DNA of 64,000 bases from Flavobacterium sp. I-STPP5a (lineage in GTDB: Bacteria > Bacteroidota > Bacteroidia > Flavobacteriales > Flavobacteriaceae): NCBI RefSeq assembly GCF_009764685.1, contig NZ_VHLM01000057.1, forward strand, positions 1-64,000, in the 5' to 3' direction. Below, in pieces: positions 27,068 through 37,221 of the stretch. Below the pieces are notes generated by a model. That model was not told the origin of the DNA, ran no database searches, and was given only the letters and a program-made list of their open reading frames with translations. A program made the translations under genes and the position numbers. Position 1 is the first letter of the stretch. Each line of letters starts with the position of its first letter.

Positions 27068-30000
27068 ATGAAGAAATTATTACACCAGTTTTGTTTGTTT
27101 TTTTGTTTTGTCCATTGTTTAAACCTTAGTGCTCAAAGCGGGAAGGTTTTAAAGTTAGATGGGGTCAATACGTATATGTCAGTGGCTGATCATACCGATT
27201 TAGATTTTGGCATAAGCCAAAATAAAACAATTACCTGTTGGGTAAAAACTACCACTTCTACGGGAACTCCAAGAATTTTTGCCAAACGAAATGCGGGTGC
27301 TGGAAACGGATATGAATTTTGGACAGGAAGCGGTGGCAATGCTGGTAAATTTGCTTTGAATATGCAAGGAACAGGTACACCAAATAGTATTAGTACTGCG
27401 GGTTATTCAAGTACTTCTATAGCTGATGCTACTTGGCATCATGTTGCCTTAGTTTTGGATGCATCCAGTTCAAGAACTTTATATGGTTATTTAGATGGTG
27501 TTTTGGTAAATACTGGAAAAACATTCTCAGGTACTTCTGATTTTTCTAATGCCTTAAGTTTTATAGTTGGAGCAACATCCGATGCAACCAATAGTTTTAA
27601 ATGGGCTGGTCAAATAGATAATATTCGTATTTGGAATTTAGCCATGACAGCTACTGAATTACAAGCCGATATGGTTACCACAATTACGGGTCCTACTACT
27701 AATCTTTTAGGAGCTTGGGATTTTGAAAACGTTAGAGGTACAACAGTTCCAGATGTTTCAGGAAATAATCATCCTGGGACACTTTTTGGTTCTCCAACAA
27801 CTCCAAATGCTTTTCCAATAGTTCTAGCTTTGGATGGTATAAATGATTACATGTCGGTTGCAAATCATTCCGATTTTAATTTGGCTGCTGGACAAAGTTT
27901 AACGGTTACTTGTCGAGTAAAAACTGCTGATTTCAATAAACGCATCCTAAGTAAAAGACCTGGCGGGTCAGGAATTGGTTATGAGTTTATTAATAATTCA
28001 TCAACTGGAGGTCAGTTTGGAGTTAATTTAACCACAAGTGCTGGATCTGCAGGTCCTCCTTTTGGAACAACTACTATTGCTGACAATGTTTGGCATCATC
28101 TTGCCATGGTCATTGATGTAGCTACCACAAGTTGTAAAATATATGTTGATGGCACTTTGCAACAAACTAAAACTACTGCCAATATTGGGGGAACAAATAC
28201 GGTTTCGAATACTGGAAATCTGTTTTTTGGAACTTTAAATAGTTTGTCTTCTTTTATGAATGGGCAATTAGACGATATTCGCTTTTGGAATAAAGCAATG
28301 ACGGCTACCGAAGTCCTGACTGATAAAACCGCCATTGTTATTGGGACTGAAGCAAATCTTTTGGCGGCATGGGATTTTGAAAATATAAGTGGGACTACCG
28401 TTCCAGATATATCGGGACACAACCACCCAGGAACATTAAATGGAGGTGCTACGGTAATTGCTCAATCGAATACTATGCAAATTAATTCAGTAGCATTGGT
28501 TCAAACCGAATTACCAACAGGTATGGGAGATACAGACCAGCGTATAGTTGCGGTAAAAGTTTCTGCTAATGGTTCACTCTCTCCACTGTCAGTAAGTGCC
28601 TTGAAATTTACTATGGCAGGAACGACCAATATAGCCGATGTTACCAATATAAAAGTTTATTCTAACGGAACAACAGCTGTTTTTAATCTTGCTACGGCTA
28701 CGTTATTTGGTAGTACAGCTCCAGCAACGGGTGCTCTAACGGTTACTGGCAGTAAAGCCTTGGTTCCTGGGGATAATTATTTCTTCATAACGTATGATGT
28801 TGCTGCCGGTGCTACCGAAGGAAATTTACTAGATGCAACTTGTGAATCTATTGTTGCCAATTCAGTTACCTACAATTCAGTAGTCAATACAGTTACAGGT
28901 AATAGAGTTATATTATTGGCCAATACCTTGTTGTTTACACCTGGAGATGCAGGATCTACGAGCTATCGTATTCCGGCAATCATCACTGCAGCCGATGGTT
29001 CATTGGTAACGGTAACAGATAAAAGATGGAATCATGCAGGAGATTTAGCTGCCAAAATTGATCCTGTGGTGCGTCGCAGTATTGATAACGGAAAAACATG
29101 GTCAGCTCCCTTAACCATTGCGAATTTCGGAGGGCCAAACGGTGCTGGGGATGCAGCATTGGTTATGGATAAAGCAACTGGGAATTTGATATGCTTATTT
29201 GTTGCCGAAAAAGGTTTCTTTGCCTCAACAGCAACCGCACCAATTAAATTACAATACTGTAGAAGCACCGATAACGGAATCACTTGGGGAGCTCCAGTAG
29301 ATATTACCAATCAAATTTATGGTGCAGGATGCAGTAATCCAATTACTCAAAATTGGTTAGGGGTATTTATAGGTGCAGGAAGAGCCCATCAATTGCGCGA
29401 TGGGACTATTGTAGCTGCACTTGTTGTTAGAGAAACAAGCGGTGGAATAAACAATTATATGATGTCTAGTACTGATGGAGGTATCACTTGGACACCTTCA
29501 ACAGGGAGAGCAGAAACTGGTGGAGACGAAGCTAAAATTGTAGAATTGAACAATGGGAATCTGATGATGAGTATTCGTAATTCAGGAACCCGAAGATTCA
29601 ATATTTCAACTGATAAAGGATTGACTTGGGGAACCGCTTACAATCAAGCCGATTTGACTGATCCCAATTGTGATGGCGATTTTATACGCTATACTTCTAC
29701 ATTAGATGGATATGATAAAAATAGATTGTTGCACACTATTCCTTTTGCAGGAAATAGAACTAATGTTTCTGTTTTAATGAGTACTGATGAAGGCGCTTCT
29801 TGGCCAGTTCGTAAAACCATTTTCTCTGGAGCTTCTGCCTATTCAAGTATAACGGTTTTACCTGATGGAACCATGGGAATCTATTATGAAAATGGAGAAA
29901 ACTCAACGTATCAAATGTATTTTACACGTTTCAGTTTAAAATGGTTGACCAATGGGGCAGATACCTATACCGCCCCAAACTCTGCGGTTTCATTTTCTTC

Positions 30001-32665
30001 GATACCTCAAGATATGCAGTTTTACGGAAGAGACAATCAAAATTTAGCGACCGTTAAAGTTGCGGGTACTGTTGCAATTCCAAATTTGGATAAAATTAAA
30101 GTAGACTTTTATAGAGACGCTGTTTTTGTAAAAACGGTAGATCAAAATTTAGTTTACACTAGTGGGAGTGCTCCATTTGATTTATCAGGAACAATCAAAG
30201 CGGAGTTGGCTCAATATAAAATTATTGTCAGCACTATTGATTTACTTGGAAATGTAAACGTAGTAGCAGAAAGAAAAGATTTATTAGCCGGAGATGCCTA
30301 TGTAATTATGGGACAATCAAATTCTCATCCAACACGTGTTGGATATACTTATACTAATCCTTTTTTAAGAAGTTATGGTATACAAACAAACAATACTAAT
30401 TATGATGCTTATAATAGTAATGATCCAAATCAACATTTATGGGGTCTTGGTCAAGCAAACCAAATAGGGGTGGTGAGTTCTACTAATCCTACCTATTTTG
30501 CAGGCTCGTATATGGTAGGTGTTTGGGGATTAGAGATGATGGATAAACTTTCAACTACTTTACAGATTCCTATTTGTGTTATAAATGGAGGAGCTGGGTC
30601 TAGTTCTATTGAACAGAATCTACCGAGTACAACTAACCGTTTGGATCTTGCTACAGTATATGGTCGTACTTTATACAGAGTTCAAAAAGCAGGGCTTAAA
30701 AACAATATTAAAGCTGTATTTTGGCATCAAGGTGAAAAAAATGCTGACGGGACATTTACCAATTACCCAACAAACTTCGAAACAATGTACAATGCTTGGA
30801 AAACCGATTTTCCATCACTTTCTAAAGTTTATGTTTTTCAAACCAATTTAAATGGATGTTATGGAGGTGCAAGTGTAAATCAAGCTAAGATGCGAGAATG
30901 GCAACGTACTTTACCTTTAACTCATGCTGATATTACTGTTTTCCCTATGGCCGGAACACCTGGTATGAATGCTGGTGATGGTAATGAAATACCTTACTGT
31001 CACTATGGTTTACTAGGTTATAAAACAATGGGAGATCGTGTTGCTCAAGTATTGGAAAAAGATTTATATAACTTGCCGTCTACTGAAAATCCATTGGCCC
31101 CCAATATCATCAAAGCTTTTTACAGTAAAAGTGATAATACACAAATTAGATTAGTATTTGATAATAATAATTTAGTAGCTCAAAGCAATGTAGGGACTTA
31201 CAATCTAAAGGATTATTTTTATTTAGACGGAGTTTCAGGTAATGTTTCATCATTGTCAGTTATTGGAAATACGGTGGTTTTGAATTTAACAATTCCTTCT
31301 GCAGCACAAAAGATTTCCTATTTATCTAATAGTTTGTATAATGATAATTCAACGGTTTATGCAGGTCCTTACTTAACAAATACCAAAAATATTGGAGCGC
31401 TAACTTTTAATGATTATCCCTTAAGTCTATTTCCAGTTAAAGCATATGATGACCAAATAGCGACTAATGAAGACACACCAGTTACTATTGCAGTAACTGC
31501 TAATGACACTGATGCACATGGAACGATTGAAGTGGCTACAGTAGATTTAGATCCAGATACTTCAGGAATCCAAACAACTTTTAGCGTTTCAGGCGAAGGA
31601 ACCTACTCCGTTGATGCTTTAGGAACTGTGACTTTTACTCCAGTATTAAATTACAATGGAATCGCTTTACCAATATACTATACAGTGAATAATAGCCTAG
31701 GATTGGTATCAAATAGTGCCATTATCAATGTTATTGTTACGGCTGTAAACGATGTACCAGTAGCGGTCAATGATTCAAAAAGCACTAATGAGGACACACC
31801 AGTTACTATCGCTATTAAAACCAATGACACTGATGCAGATGGAACGATTGATGGAACTACAGTAGATTTAGATCAAGCTCTTTCAGGAATTCAAACAACG
31901 TTTACGGCTACAAATGAAGGAACCTACTCCGTTGATGCTTCCGGAATTGTGACTTTTACTCCAGTACTTAATTACAATGGGATGGCTACGCCGGTAAACT
32001 ACACGGTAAATGATAACCTAGGATTGACTTCAAATAGTGCTACAATCAATATTACTGTTACGGCCGTAAACGATGTGCCAGTAGCAATCGATGATTTAAA
32101 AACTACCATTGAAAACACGCCAGTTACTATAGCAGTAACAATCAATGACAATGACGTAGACGGAACAATTGATCCGGCTACAGTAGATTTAAATCCGGCT
32201 ACTTCAGGAATCCAAACAACGCTTAGCGTTGCAGGAGAAGGAACCTACGCGGTTGATGCTTTAGGGACTGTAACTTTTACTCCAGTATTAAATTATAATG
32301 GAGCGGCTACAGCGGTAAATTATACGGTGCAGGACAACCTAGGATTGGTATCAAATAGTGCCACAATCAATGTTACTGTTAATCCAAATACTACTTTGAA
32401 CACAAATGACTTCAACATTGCTGCAAGGAGTTCTATTTCATCATTTCCAAATCCTACAACCGGAAGATTTGAGATTTCACTACCTACCGCTAGAAAAGAG
32501 GTTCTTATTGAATTGTACACTATGACTTCTCAATTAATTTCAAAATCAGTTTATCCTGTCGTAAATAATTTGGTTAGATTGAGTGTTGAAAATGAAGCTA
32601 GTGGAGTTTATATGGCAAAAATATATTTAGAAAAAGTTGTAAATATAAAAATCATAAAAAAATAA
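27068..32665 (+). CDS. Giant modular sialidase with esterase domain and T9SS tail
   Basis: The 1865 residues run in order: signal peptide (~1-22); two tandem LamG-like domains (~29-235, ~250-475, each closing with AWDFEN... GTTVPD); a BNR-associated N-terminal sialidase domain (~480-615); a GH33 propeller with YRIP (~632) and five Asp-boxes (SIDNGKTW ~668, STDNGITW ~733, STDGGITW, STDKGLTW, STDEGASW); a SASA-type esterase (GDAYVIMGQSN ~1074, FWHQGEKN ~1217); three ~104-residue cadherin-like repeats (~1460-1775); and a type A T9SS sorting domain (FPNPTTGRFEI to the end). It should be exported to the surface, bind glycans, deacetylate and cut off terminal sialic acid. Confidence 0.9.
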   Translation: MKKLLHQFCLFFCFVHCLNLSAQSGKVLKLDGVNTYMSVADHTDLDFGISQNKTITCWVKTTTSTGTPRIFAKRNAGAGNGYEFWTGSGGNAGKFALNMQGTGTPNSISTAGYSSTSIADATWHHVALVLDASSSRTLYGYLDGVLVNTGKTFSGTSDFSNALSFIVGATSDATNSFKWAGQIDNIRIWNLAMTATELQADMVTTITGPTTNLLGAWDFENVRGTTVPDVSGNNHPGTLFGSPTTPNAFPIVLALDGINDYMSVANHSDFNLAAGQSLTVTCRVKTADFNKRILSKRPGGSGIGYEFINNSSTGGQFGVNLTTSAGSAGPPFGTTTIADNVWHHLAMVIDVATTSCKIYVDGTLQQTKTTANIGGTNTVSNTGNLFFGTLNSLSSFMNGQLDDIRFWNKAMTATEVLTDKTAIVIGTEANLLAAWDFENISGTTVPDISGHNHPGTLNGGATVIAQSNTMQINSVALVQTELPTGMGDTDQRIVAVKVSANGSLSPLSVSALKFTMAGTTNIADVTNIKVYSNGTTAVFNLATATLFGSTAPATGALTVTGSKALVPGDNYFFITYDVAAGATEGNLLDATCESIVANSVTYNSVVNTVTGNRVILLANTLLFTPGDAGSTSYRIPAIITAADGSLVTVTDKRWNHAGDLAAKIDPVVRRSIDNGKTWSAPLTIANFGGPNGAGDAALVMDKATGNLICLFVAEKGFFASTATAPIKLQYCRSTDNGITWGAPVDITNQIYGAGCSNPITQNWLGVFIGAGRAHQLRDGTIVAALVVRETSGGINNYMMSSTDGGITWTPSTGRAETGGDEAKIVELNNGNLMMSIRNSGTRRFNISTDKGLTWGTAYNQADLTDPNCDGDFIRYTSTLDGYDKNRLLHTIPFAGNRTNVSVLMSTDEGASWPVRKTIFSGASAYSSITVLPDGTMGIYYENGENSTYQMYFTRFSLKWLTNGADTYTAPNSAVSFSSIPQDMQFYGRDNQNLATVKVAGTVAIPNLDKIKVDFYRDAVFVKTVDQNLVYTSGSAPFDLSGTIKAELAQYKIIVSTIDLLGNVNVVAERKDLLAGDAYVIMGQSNSHPTRVGYTYTNPFLRSYGIQTNNTNYDAYNSNDPNQHLWGLGQANQIGVVSSTNPTYFAGSYMVGVWGLEMMDKLSTTLQIPICVINGGAGSSSIEQNLPSTTNRLDLATVYGRTLYRVQKAGLKNNIKAVFWHQGEKNADGTFTNYPTNFETMYNAWKTDFPSLSKVYVFQTNLNGCYGGASVNQAKMREWQRTLPLTHADITVFPMAGTPGMNAGDGNEIPYCHYGLLGYKTMGDRVAQVLEKDLYNLPSTENPLAPNIIKAFYSKSDNTQIRLVFDNNNLVAQSNVGTYNLKDYFYLDGVSGNVSSLSVIGNTVVLNLTIPSAAQKISYLSNSLYNDNSTVYAGPYLTNTKNIGALTFNDYPLSLFPVKAYDDQIATNEDTPVTIAVTANDTDAHGTIEVATVDLDPDTSGIQTTFSVSGEGTYSVDALGTVTFTPVLNYNGIALPIYYTVNNSLGLVSNSAIINVIVTAVNDVPVAVNDSKSTNEDTPVTIAIKTNDTDADGTIDGTTVDLDQALSGIQTTFTATNEGTYSVDASGIVTFTPVLNYNGMATPVNYTVNDNLGLTSNSATINITVTAVNDVPVAIDDLKTTIENTPVTIAVTINDNDVDGTIDPATVDLNPATSGIQTTLSVAGEGTYAVDALGTVTFTPVLNYNGAATAVNYTVQDNLGLVSNSATINVTVNPNTTLNTNDFNIAARSSISSFPNPTTGRFEISLPTARKEVLIELYTMTSQLISKSVYPVVNNLVRLSVENEASGVYMAKIYLEKVVNIKIIKK
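31452..32380 (+). repeat. Three tandem ~312-bp coding repeats
   Basis: Three direct repeats encode the cadherin-like modules of the sialidase. Each contains NEDTPVTIA (or a variant), ND(T/N)DxxGT, GTYSVDALG-like and VTFTPVLNYNG segments. Their DNA is similar enough for recombination to change the copy number. Confidence 0.8.
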
Positions 32666-32667
32666 AA

Positions 32668-32704
32668 GTATCTATATCGGTTCATTTTTGTCCGATATAA
32701 ATAC
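32668..32704 (+). terminator. Hairpin after the sialidase gene
   Basis: TATATCGG (32673-32680) pairs with CCGATATA (32692-32699), extended by GTA/TAC, 8 bases after the sialidase stop. The T-run is in the loop rather than after the stem, so it is a weak terminator or an mRNA 3'-end structure. Confidence 0.4.
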
Positions 32705-32719
32705 CTAAAAACTAATTCA

Positions 32720-32766
32720 AGCTATTGTGTTCTTTAAACTAAAAAGTGTAACTCAATACAATAGCT
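32720..32766. other. Second inverted repeat between sialidase and nagA
   Basis: AGCTATTGT (32720-32728) pairs with ACAATAGCT (32758-32766), and outer AAAACTAA/TTAGTTTT sequences extend the stem across a small bulge. It may separate the sialidase transcript from nagA. Confidence 0.45.
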
Positions 32767-32890
32767 TAGTTTTAAAAAGGCTCGCAGAGACGTAAAGAAA
32801 GAAGCATTGTCAACTGCAACTTCTTATTGACTTTGTGAGCTTATAAAATATAATTTAAAAAGGGTACTAAATAAGATGTAATTATAAAAA

Positions 32891-34012
32891 ATGAAACAAG
32901 CGATTATCAATACAACCGTGCACACTGGTGATGAAATCCTTACCAACGGAGTCATTATTATTGAAAACGGAACTATCCTTTCAGTTCAAAAAGAAATCCC
33001 AGATGGAATTGACGTTATTAAAAATTTGAAAGGCAGTCATCTTTCGGCCGGATTTATCGATATTCAAATCAATGGAGGAGAAAAACAGTATTTCAGTCAG
33101 TATCCCACAGAGGAAACGATACAAGATATATATGAATCCAGTTTAAAATACGGAACCACACACACGCTACCTTGTTTAGTGTCATCTTCAAAGGAAACGA
33201 TTCTTCAAGGAATTGACGCTATTCGTAATTACAAGACAAAACACAATAACGGAGTAATGGGAATGCATCTAGAAGGGCCTTTCTTAAATCCTTTGAAACG
33301 GGGTGCACATAGTATAAATCAAGTACGGATGCCTACAAATTCAGAATTAGAAGAGATCATTCGATATGGAAAAGATATTATAAAAGTCATCACAATTGCA
33401 CCAGAATGCTTTTCAGAGGAACAATTGGATATGCTTTTGGAAAGCGATATTGTCATTTCAGCGGGGCACTCAACAATGACTTACAAAGAATCGCAATATT
33501 ACTTTTCTAAAGGGATAAACTTAGTGACTCATTTATTTAATGCGATGACTCAGCTTGGACATAGAGAACCCGGATTAGTGGGAGCGACTTTAGAAAATGA
33601 AGCCATTTATGCACCCATTATTTTAGATGGAGCACATTGTGATTATGCCGCCGCAAGATTAGCCTATAAATTAAAAAAAGATAAATTCTTTTTAATTAGC
33701 GATGCCGCTTTTTTAGGTCGAAAAGTAAACAGTTTCAAATGGGAAAATTTTGATGCCCATCTAGAAAATGGTTTTTATAGAAATGAAGAGGGCAATTTAG
33801 CCGGAGCCAGTATTTCGATGGAAGAAGCTGTTCGAAATGCTTATGAAAATTTACAAGTGTCTTTAGATGAAGCTATAAAAATGGCAACCTGTAGGGTAGC
33901 AAGCGCGATTAAACTGGAGGATAAATTAGGTAAAATAAAACCCGGATATCCAGCTAGTTTTGTGCGTTTTGATGCTGATTTTTCGAAAATAGAATCATTG
34001 ATTTTCAAATAA
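32891..34012 (+). CDS. nagA: N-acetylglucosamine-6-phosphate deacetylase
   Basis: The 373-residue cytoplasmic amidohydrolase turns GlcNAc-6-P into GlcN-6-P and acetate. Metal- and substrate-site motifs are in place: HLEGPFLNP (~131), SAGHST (~195), THLFNAMTQLGHREPG (~215), DGAHCD (~250) and the catalytic Asp in LISDAAFLG (~276). It follows the sialidase by 225 bases and prepares the product of the nan branch for NagB encoded downstream. Length and motifs are normal for NagA. Confidence 0.93.
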   Translation: MKQAIINTTVHTGDEILTNGVIIIENGTILSVQKEIPDGIDVIKNLKGSHLSAGFIDIQINGGEKQYFSQYPTEETIQDIYESSLKYGTTHTLPCLVSSSKETILQGIDAIRNYKTKHNNGVMGMHLEGPFLNPLKRGAHSINQVRMPTNSELEEIIRYGKDIIKVITIAPECFSEEQLDMLLESDIVISAGHSTMTYKESQYYFSKGINLVTHLFNAMTQLGHREPGLVGATLENEAIYAPIILDGAHCDYAAARLAYKLKKDKFFLISDAAFLGRKVNSFKWENFDAHLENGFYRNEEGNLAGASISMEEAVRNAYENLQVSLDEAIKMATCRVASAIKLEDKLGKIKPGYPASFVRFDADFSKIESLIFK

Positions 34013-34066
34013 GTATAAAGAAAATATATTTTGAGTAAAAAAAATAAAGTTGAAAATTTACTAAAT

Positions 34067-34948
34067 ATGAGTAAGTTGAAAAACTTCAAACTCATTACTG
34101 CGGGGATAGCATTCGCTTTTTTATGGTCCTCTGCTTCAACAGCTACCAAGATTGGACTTACGTCTGCTCAACCTTTTGTAATTTCTATTTTTAGGTTTCT
34201 TTTTGCAGGTGGGATTATGCTTTTTGTTACTCATATAGTATTGCAAAATCGCTTGCCTGTAAAACGAGAATGGATTCAGATTTCTATCTATGGATTTCTA
34301 AATATTACATTTTATTTGGGTTTATATGTAATCGCCATCCAACAAGTATCAGCTGGTTTAGGAAGTTTAGCGGTAGCTACGAATCCTGTTTTTATAGCAT
34401 TAATGTCAGCTTTTTGGTTTTCTCATAAAATCAAATATAAGAATGTTCTGAGTTTGCTATTGTGTTTCATTGGAGTGGTTTTGGCGGCTTATCCACTTTT
34501 AGAAAGTAGTTATGCAACTCCTTTGGGAATTATTATTTTATTGGTAAGTATGATCGCCTATTCGTTAGGGACGATATATTATTCTTGCATGAATTGGAAT
34601 GATTTGCCCATTTTAACTATAAATGGCTGGCAGACTATTCTAGGAGGTGTTTTCTTGCTACCAGTTTTATATGCAACATACGATCCCAAAAAAAACAGTT
34701 TTGACACCTCTTTCTGGGCTTCTGTTTGTTGGTTAGCAATTCCAGTCTCCATTGGCGCAGTTCAATTTTGGCTGTATCTATTGAAGAATAATCCAATAAA
34801 AGCGTCGTATTGGTTGTTTTTATGTCCAATATTCGGATTCCTAATTGCCCACTTGATAATGAAAGAACCTATTTCGATCTATACCTTTATTGGTGTTGCT
34901 TTTGTTGTTTGTGGGTTATATATAGTTCAGAAGAAAATCAAATTATAA
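34067..34948 (+). CDS. EamA/DMT-family permease
   Basis: About 293 residues with ten hydrophobic helices form two EamA repeats (GIAFAFLWSSASTATKIGL in the first, SIGAVQFWLYLLKNNPIKASYW in the second). I start it at ATG 34067: the TTG 36 bases upstream in the same frame would add only a lysine/asparagine-rich stub. It lies between nagA and nagB on the same strand, so it may move an amino sugar or amino-sugar product, but EamA proteins carry very varied substrates and this is only context. Confidence 0.8.
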   Translation: MSKLKNFKLITAGIAFAFLWSSASTATKIGLTSAQPFVISIFRFLFAGGIMLFVTHIVLQNRLPVKREWIQISIYGFLNITFYLGLYVIAIQQVSAGLGSLAVATNPVFIALMSAFWFSHKIKYKNVLSLLLCFIGVVLAAYPLLESSYATPLGIIILLVSMIAYSLGTIYYSCMNWNDLPILTINGWQTILGGVFLLPVLYATYDPKKNSFDTSFWASVCWLAIPVSIGAVQFWLYLLKNNPIKASYWLFLCPIFGFLIAHLIMKEPISIYTFIGVAFVVCGLYIVQKKIKL

Positions 34949-35087
34949 ATTTAATACTTAATCTTTTACCTATAAAGAAAACTCTTTATTACAAGACAGT
35001 ACTAAGAAACAAAAGAAGCAATCTTTACATGTATTTAAAATATTAAATATCAGTATAAAAAAAAGTTAAAAAATAAAAAACAATAAA

Positions 35088-37025
35088 ATGGGTACTACAT
35101 TAGAATCAAAAAGAGACATCAGTTATAAAACGGCTGGACAGTTTGAAGAGACACGTTTTGAAAAAATTCACAACGAAATTTTTAAAAATTCATCAGAAGC
35201 CTCACTGGTTGTCGCTCAAGAAATTGCAAGTTTAATTCGTTCTAAACAAGAAAAAGGTAAATCTTGCGTATTAGGATTAGCAACAGGTTCTTCTCCTATA
35301 AAAGTGTATCAAGAATTGGTTCGCATGTACAAAGAAGAAGGGTTGAGTTTTGCTAATGTGGTGACTTTTAACTTAGATGAGTACTATCCGATGTCAAAGG
35401 AAAGCAATCAAAGTTACCATTACTTTATGCACCAACACCTTTTTAATCATGTTGATATTAAACCAGAGAATGTAAATATTCCGGACGGAACTGTGGCAAT
35501 AGAAAATTTAAAACAGTTTTGCATTGATTATGAAATGAAAATTAAAAATGCTGGTGGTCTAGATTTTCAATTATTGGGCATTGGACGTACAGGGCATGTA
35601 GGGTTTAATGAGCCAGGATCTCATATTAATTCTGGAACTCGAATCATAACTTTAGATCATATCACAAAAATTGATGCTTCTAGTGACTTTAACGGAATAG
35701 GAAATGTTCCTAAAAAAGCAATTACTATGGGAGTTGCCACAATTCTTAGATCCAAAAGAATTGTGTTAATGGCTTGGGGACAAAACAAAGCCTCTATTAT
35801 TAAAAGAACGATTCAAGGAGATATTAGCTCTGAAGTTCCTGCTACTTTCTTGCAAAATCATACCAATACCACTTTTGTACTAGATGAAGGTGCAGCCTCT
35901 GAATTGACAAGGCTAGAAACCCCTTGGTTAGTATGCGAGTGTAATTGGACACGAGAATTACAAAGTAAAGCGATTGTGTGGTTATGTCAAAAAACAGATC
36001 AATCGATTCTTAAATTAACGGATAGAGATTATAACAACAACGGAATGTCAGATCTTTTGGCTTCAGGAAGCTCTGCCTACGACTTGAATATCAACATGTT
36101 TAATGTATTACAACATACCATTACAGGCTGGCCTGGAGGAAAACCAAATACAGATGATACGTATAGACCAGAACGATCAAATCCTTCGCAAAAAAGAGTA
36201 ATTCTTTTTAGTCCACACCCTGATGATGATGTGATTTCTATGGGAGGAACTTTTGCCAAATTGATTAAGCAAGGACATGATGTGCATGTGGTGTATCAAA
36301 CTTCTGGAAATATTGCCGTTACGGATGATGAAGCGTTGAAATTTGCCGAAGTATGTAATGATTTTACAGGGGCAAATAAAACTGGAATAGATTTTCAGTC
36401 GGTGATTGATACCATAAATGCAAAAACACAAGGTCAGATGGATACGCTGGAGGTACGAAAATTGAAAGGCTTAATTCGAAGAAGAGAGTCATTTGCCGGT
36501 GTTCGACATATCGGATTGAAAGATGAAAATGTACATTTCTTGGATCTGCCTTTTTATGAAACAGGATTGGTTCAAAAAAAACCATTAGGACCGGATGATA
36601 TTGCCATCGTAAAAGCTATAATTGCCAAGATAAAACCACATCAAGTATTTGCAGCTGGAGATCTTGCCGATCCACACGGTACGCATGAAGTATGCTTGAA
36701 TGCAATTTTTGCTGCCATGAAGGAATTAAAACCAGAACCATACATGAATGATTGTTGGTTGTGGTTGTACAGAGGAGCATGGCACGAATGGGACATTCAT
36801 GAAATTGACATGGCTGTTCCTCTTTCTCCATCTGAAGTGTTGTTGAAACGTCATGCTATTTTATACCATCAATCTCAAAAAGATAGGGTTATGTTTCAAG
36901 GAAATGACTCTAGAGAGTTTTGGGTACGTGCAGAAGATCGCAACAAAAAAACTGCAAAATTATATGATAATTTAGGTCTTGCTGAATATGAGGCGATAGA
37001 AGCTTTTAAACGTTTTGACTACTAG
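35088..37025 (+). CDS. nagB: Glucosamine-6-phosphate deaminase fused to a PIG-L-like domain
   Basis: The N-terminal ~290 residues are NagB-like (ATGSSPIKVYQEL, NLDEYYPM, GIGRTGHVGFNEPGS, MGVATIL), converting GlcN-6-P to fructose-6-P and ammonia. Residues ~370-610 form a PIG-L/LmbE-like deacetylase fold with the zinc motif SPHPDDD (~371) and DPHGTHE (~530). Such 640-660-residue fusions are, to my memory, usual in Bacteroidota. Where E. coli NagB has the Asp141 of its Asp-His-Glu triad (GNDGH), this one reads GRTGH; the His and Glu are kept. What the second domain deacetylates is not known. Confidence 0.88.
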   Translation: MGTTLESKRDISYKTAGQFEETRFEKIHNEIFKNSSEASLVVAQEIASLIRSKQEKGKSCVLGLATGSSPIKVYQELVRMYKEEGLSFANVVTFNLDEYYPMSKESNQSYHYFMHQHLFNHVDIKPENVNIPDGTVAIENLKQFCIDYEMKIKNAGGLDFQLLGIGRTGHVGFNEPGSHINSGTRIITLDHITKIDASSDFNGIGNVPKKAITMGVATILRSKRIVLMAWGQNKASIIKRTIQGDISSEVPATFLQNHTNTTFVLDEGAASELTRLETPWLVCECNWTRELQSKAIVWLCQKTDQSILKLTDRDYNNNGMSDLLASGSSAYDLNINMFNVLQHTITGWPGGKPNTDDTYRPERSNPSQKRVILFSPHPDDDVISMGGTFAKLIKQGHDVHVVYQTSGNIAVTDDEALKFAEVCNDFTGANKTGIDFQSVIDTINAKTQGQMDTLEVRKLKGLIRRRESFAGVRHIGLKDENVHFLDLPFYETGLVQKKPLGPDDIAIVKAIIAKIKPHQVFAAGDLADPHGTHEVCLNAIFAAMKELKPEPYMNDCWLWLYRGAWHEWDIHEIDMAVPLSPSEVLLKRHAILYHQSQKDRVMFQGNDSREFWVRAEDRNKKTAKLYDNLGLAEYEAIEAFKRFDY

Positions 37026-37221
37026 ATAATAGTAATAAAAGTATTAGACATAAACGTTAAACGATTCAAATTCTAACTACTTCAACCACATCTAAAAGTC
37101 CAAAAATTCACTAGTACTATATCTAAAAATATTAAAAGCTAATATGTTGCCACATTCTTTTCTGTTATCAATATTTCTTTAATGTATTCCTAATCAAACC
37201 TCTTTGTTCACCTAGAAACCT

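Noticed and set aside
31452..32380. Regular repeats considered as a CRISPR or satellite array
   Set aside because: The unit is ~312 bp, in frame, diverged at third positions and encodes cadherin-like modules; it has no short repeat-spacer structure.
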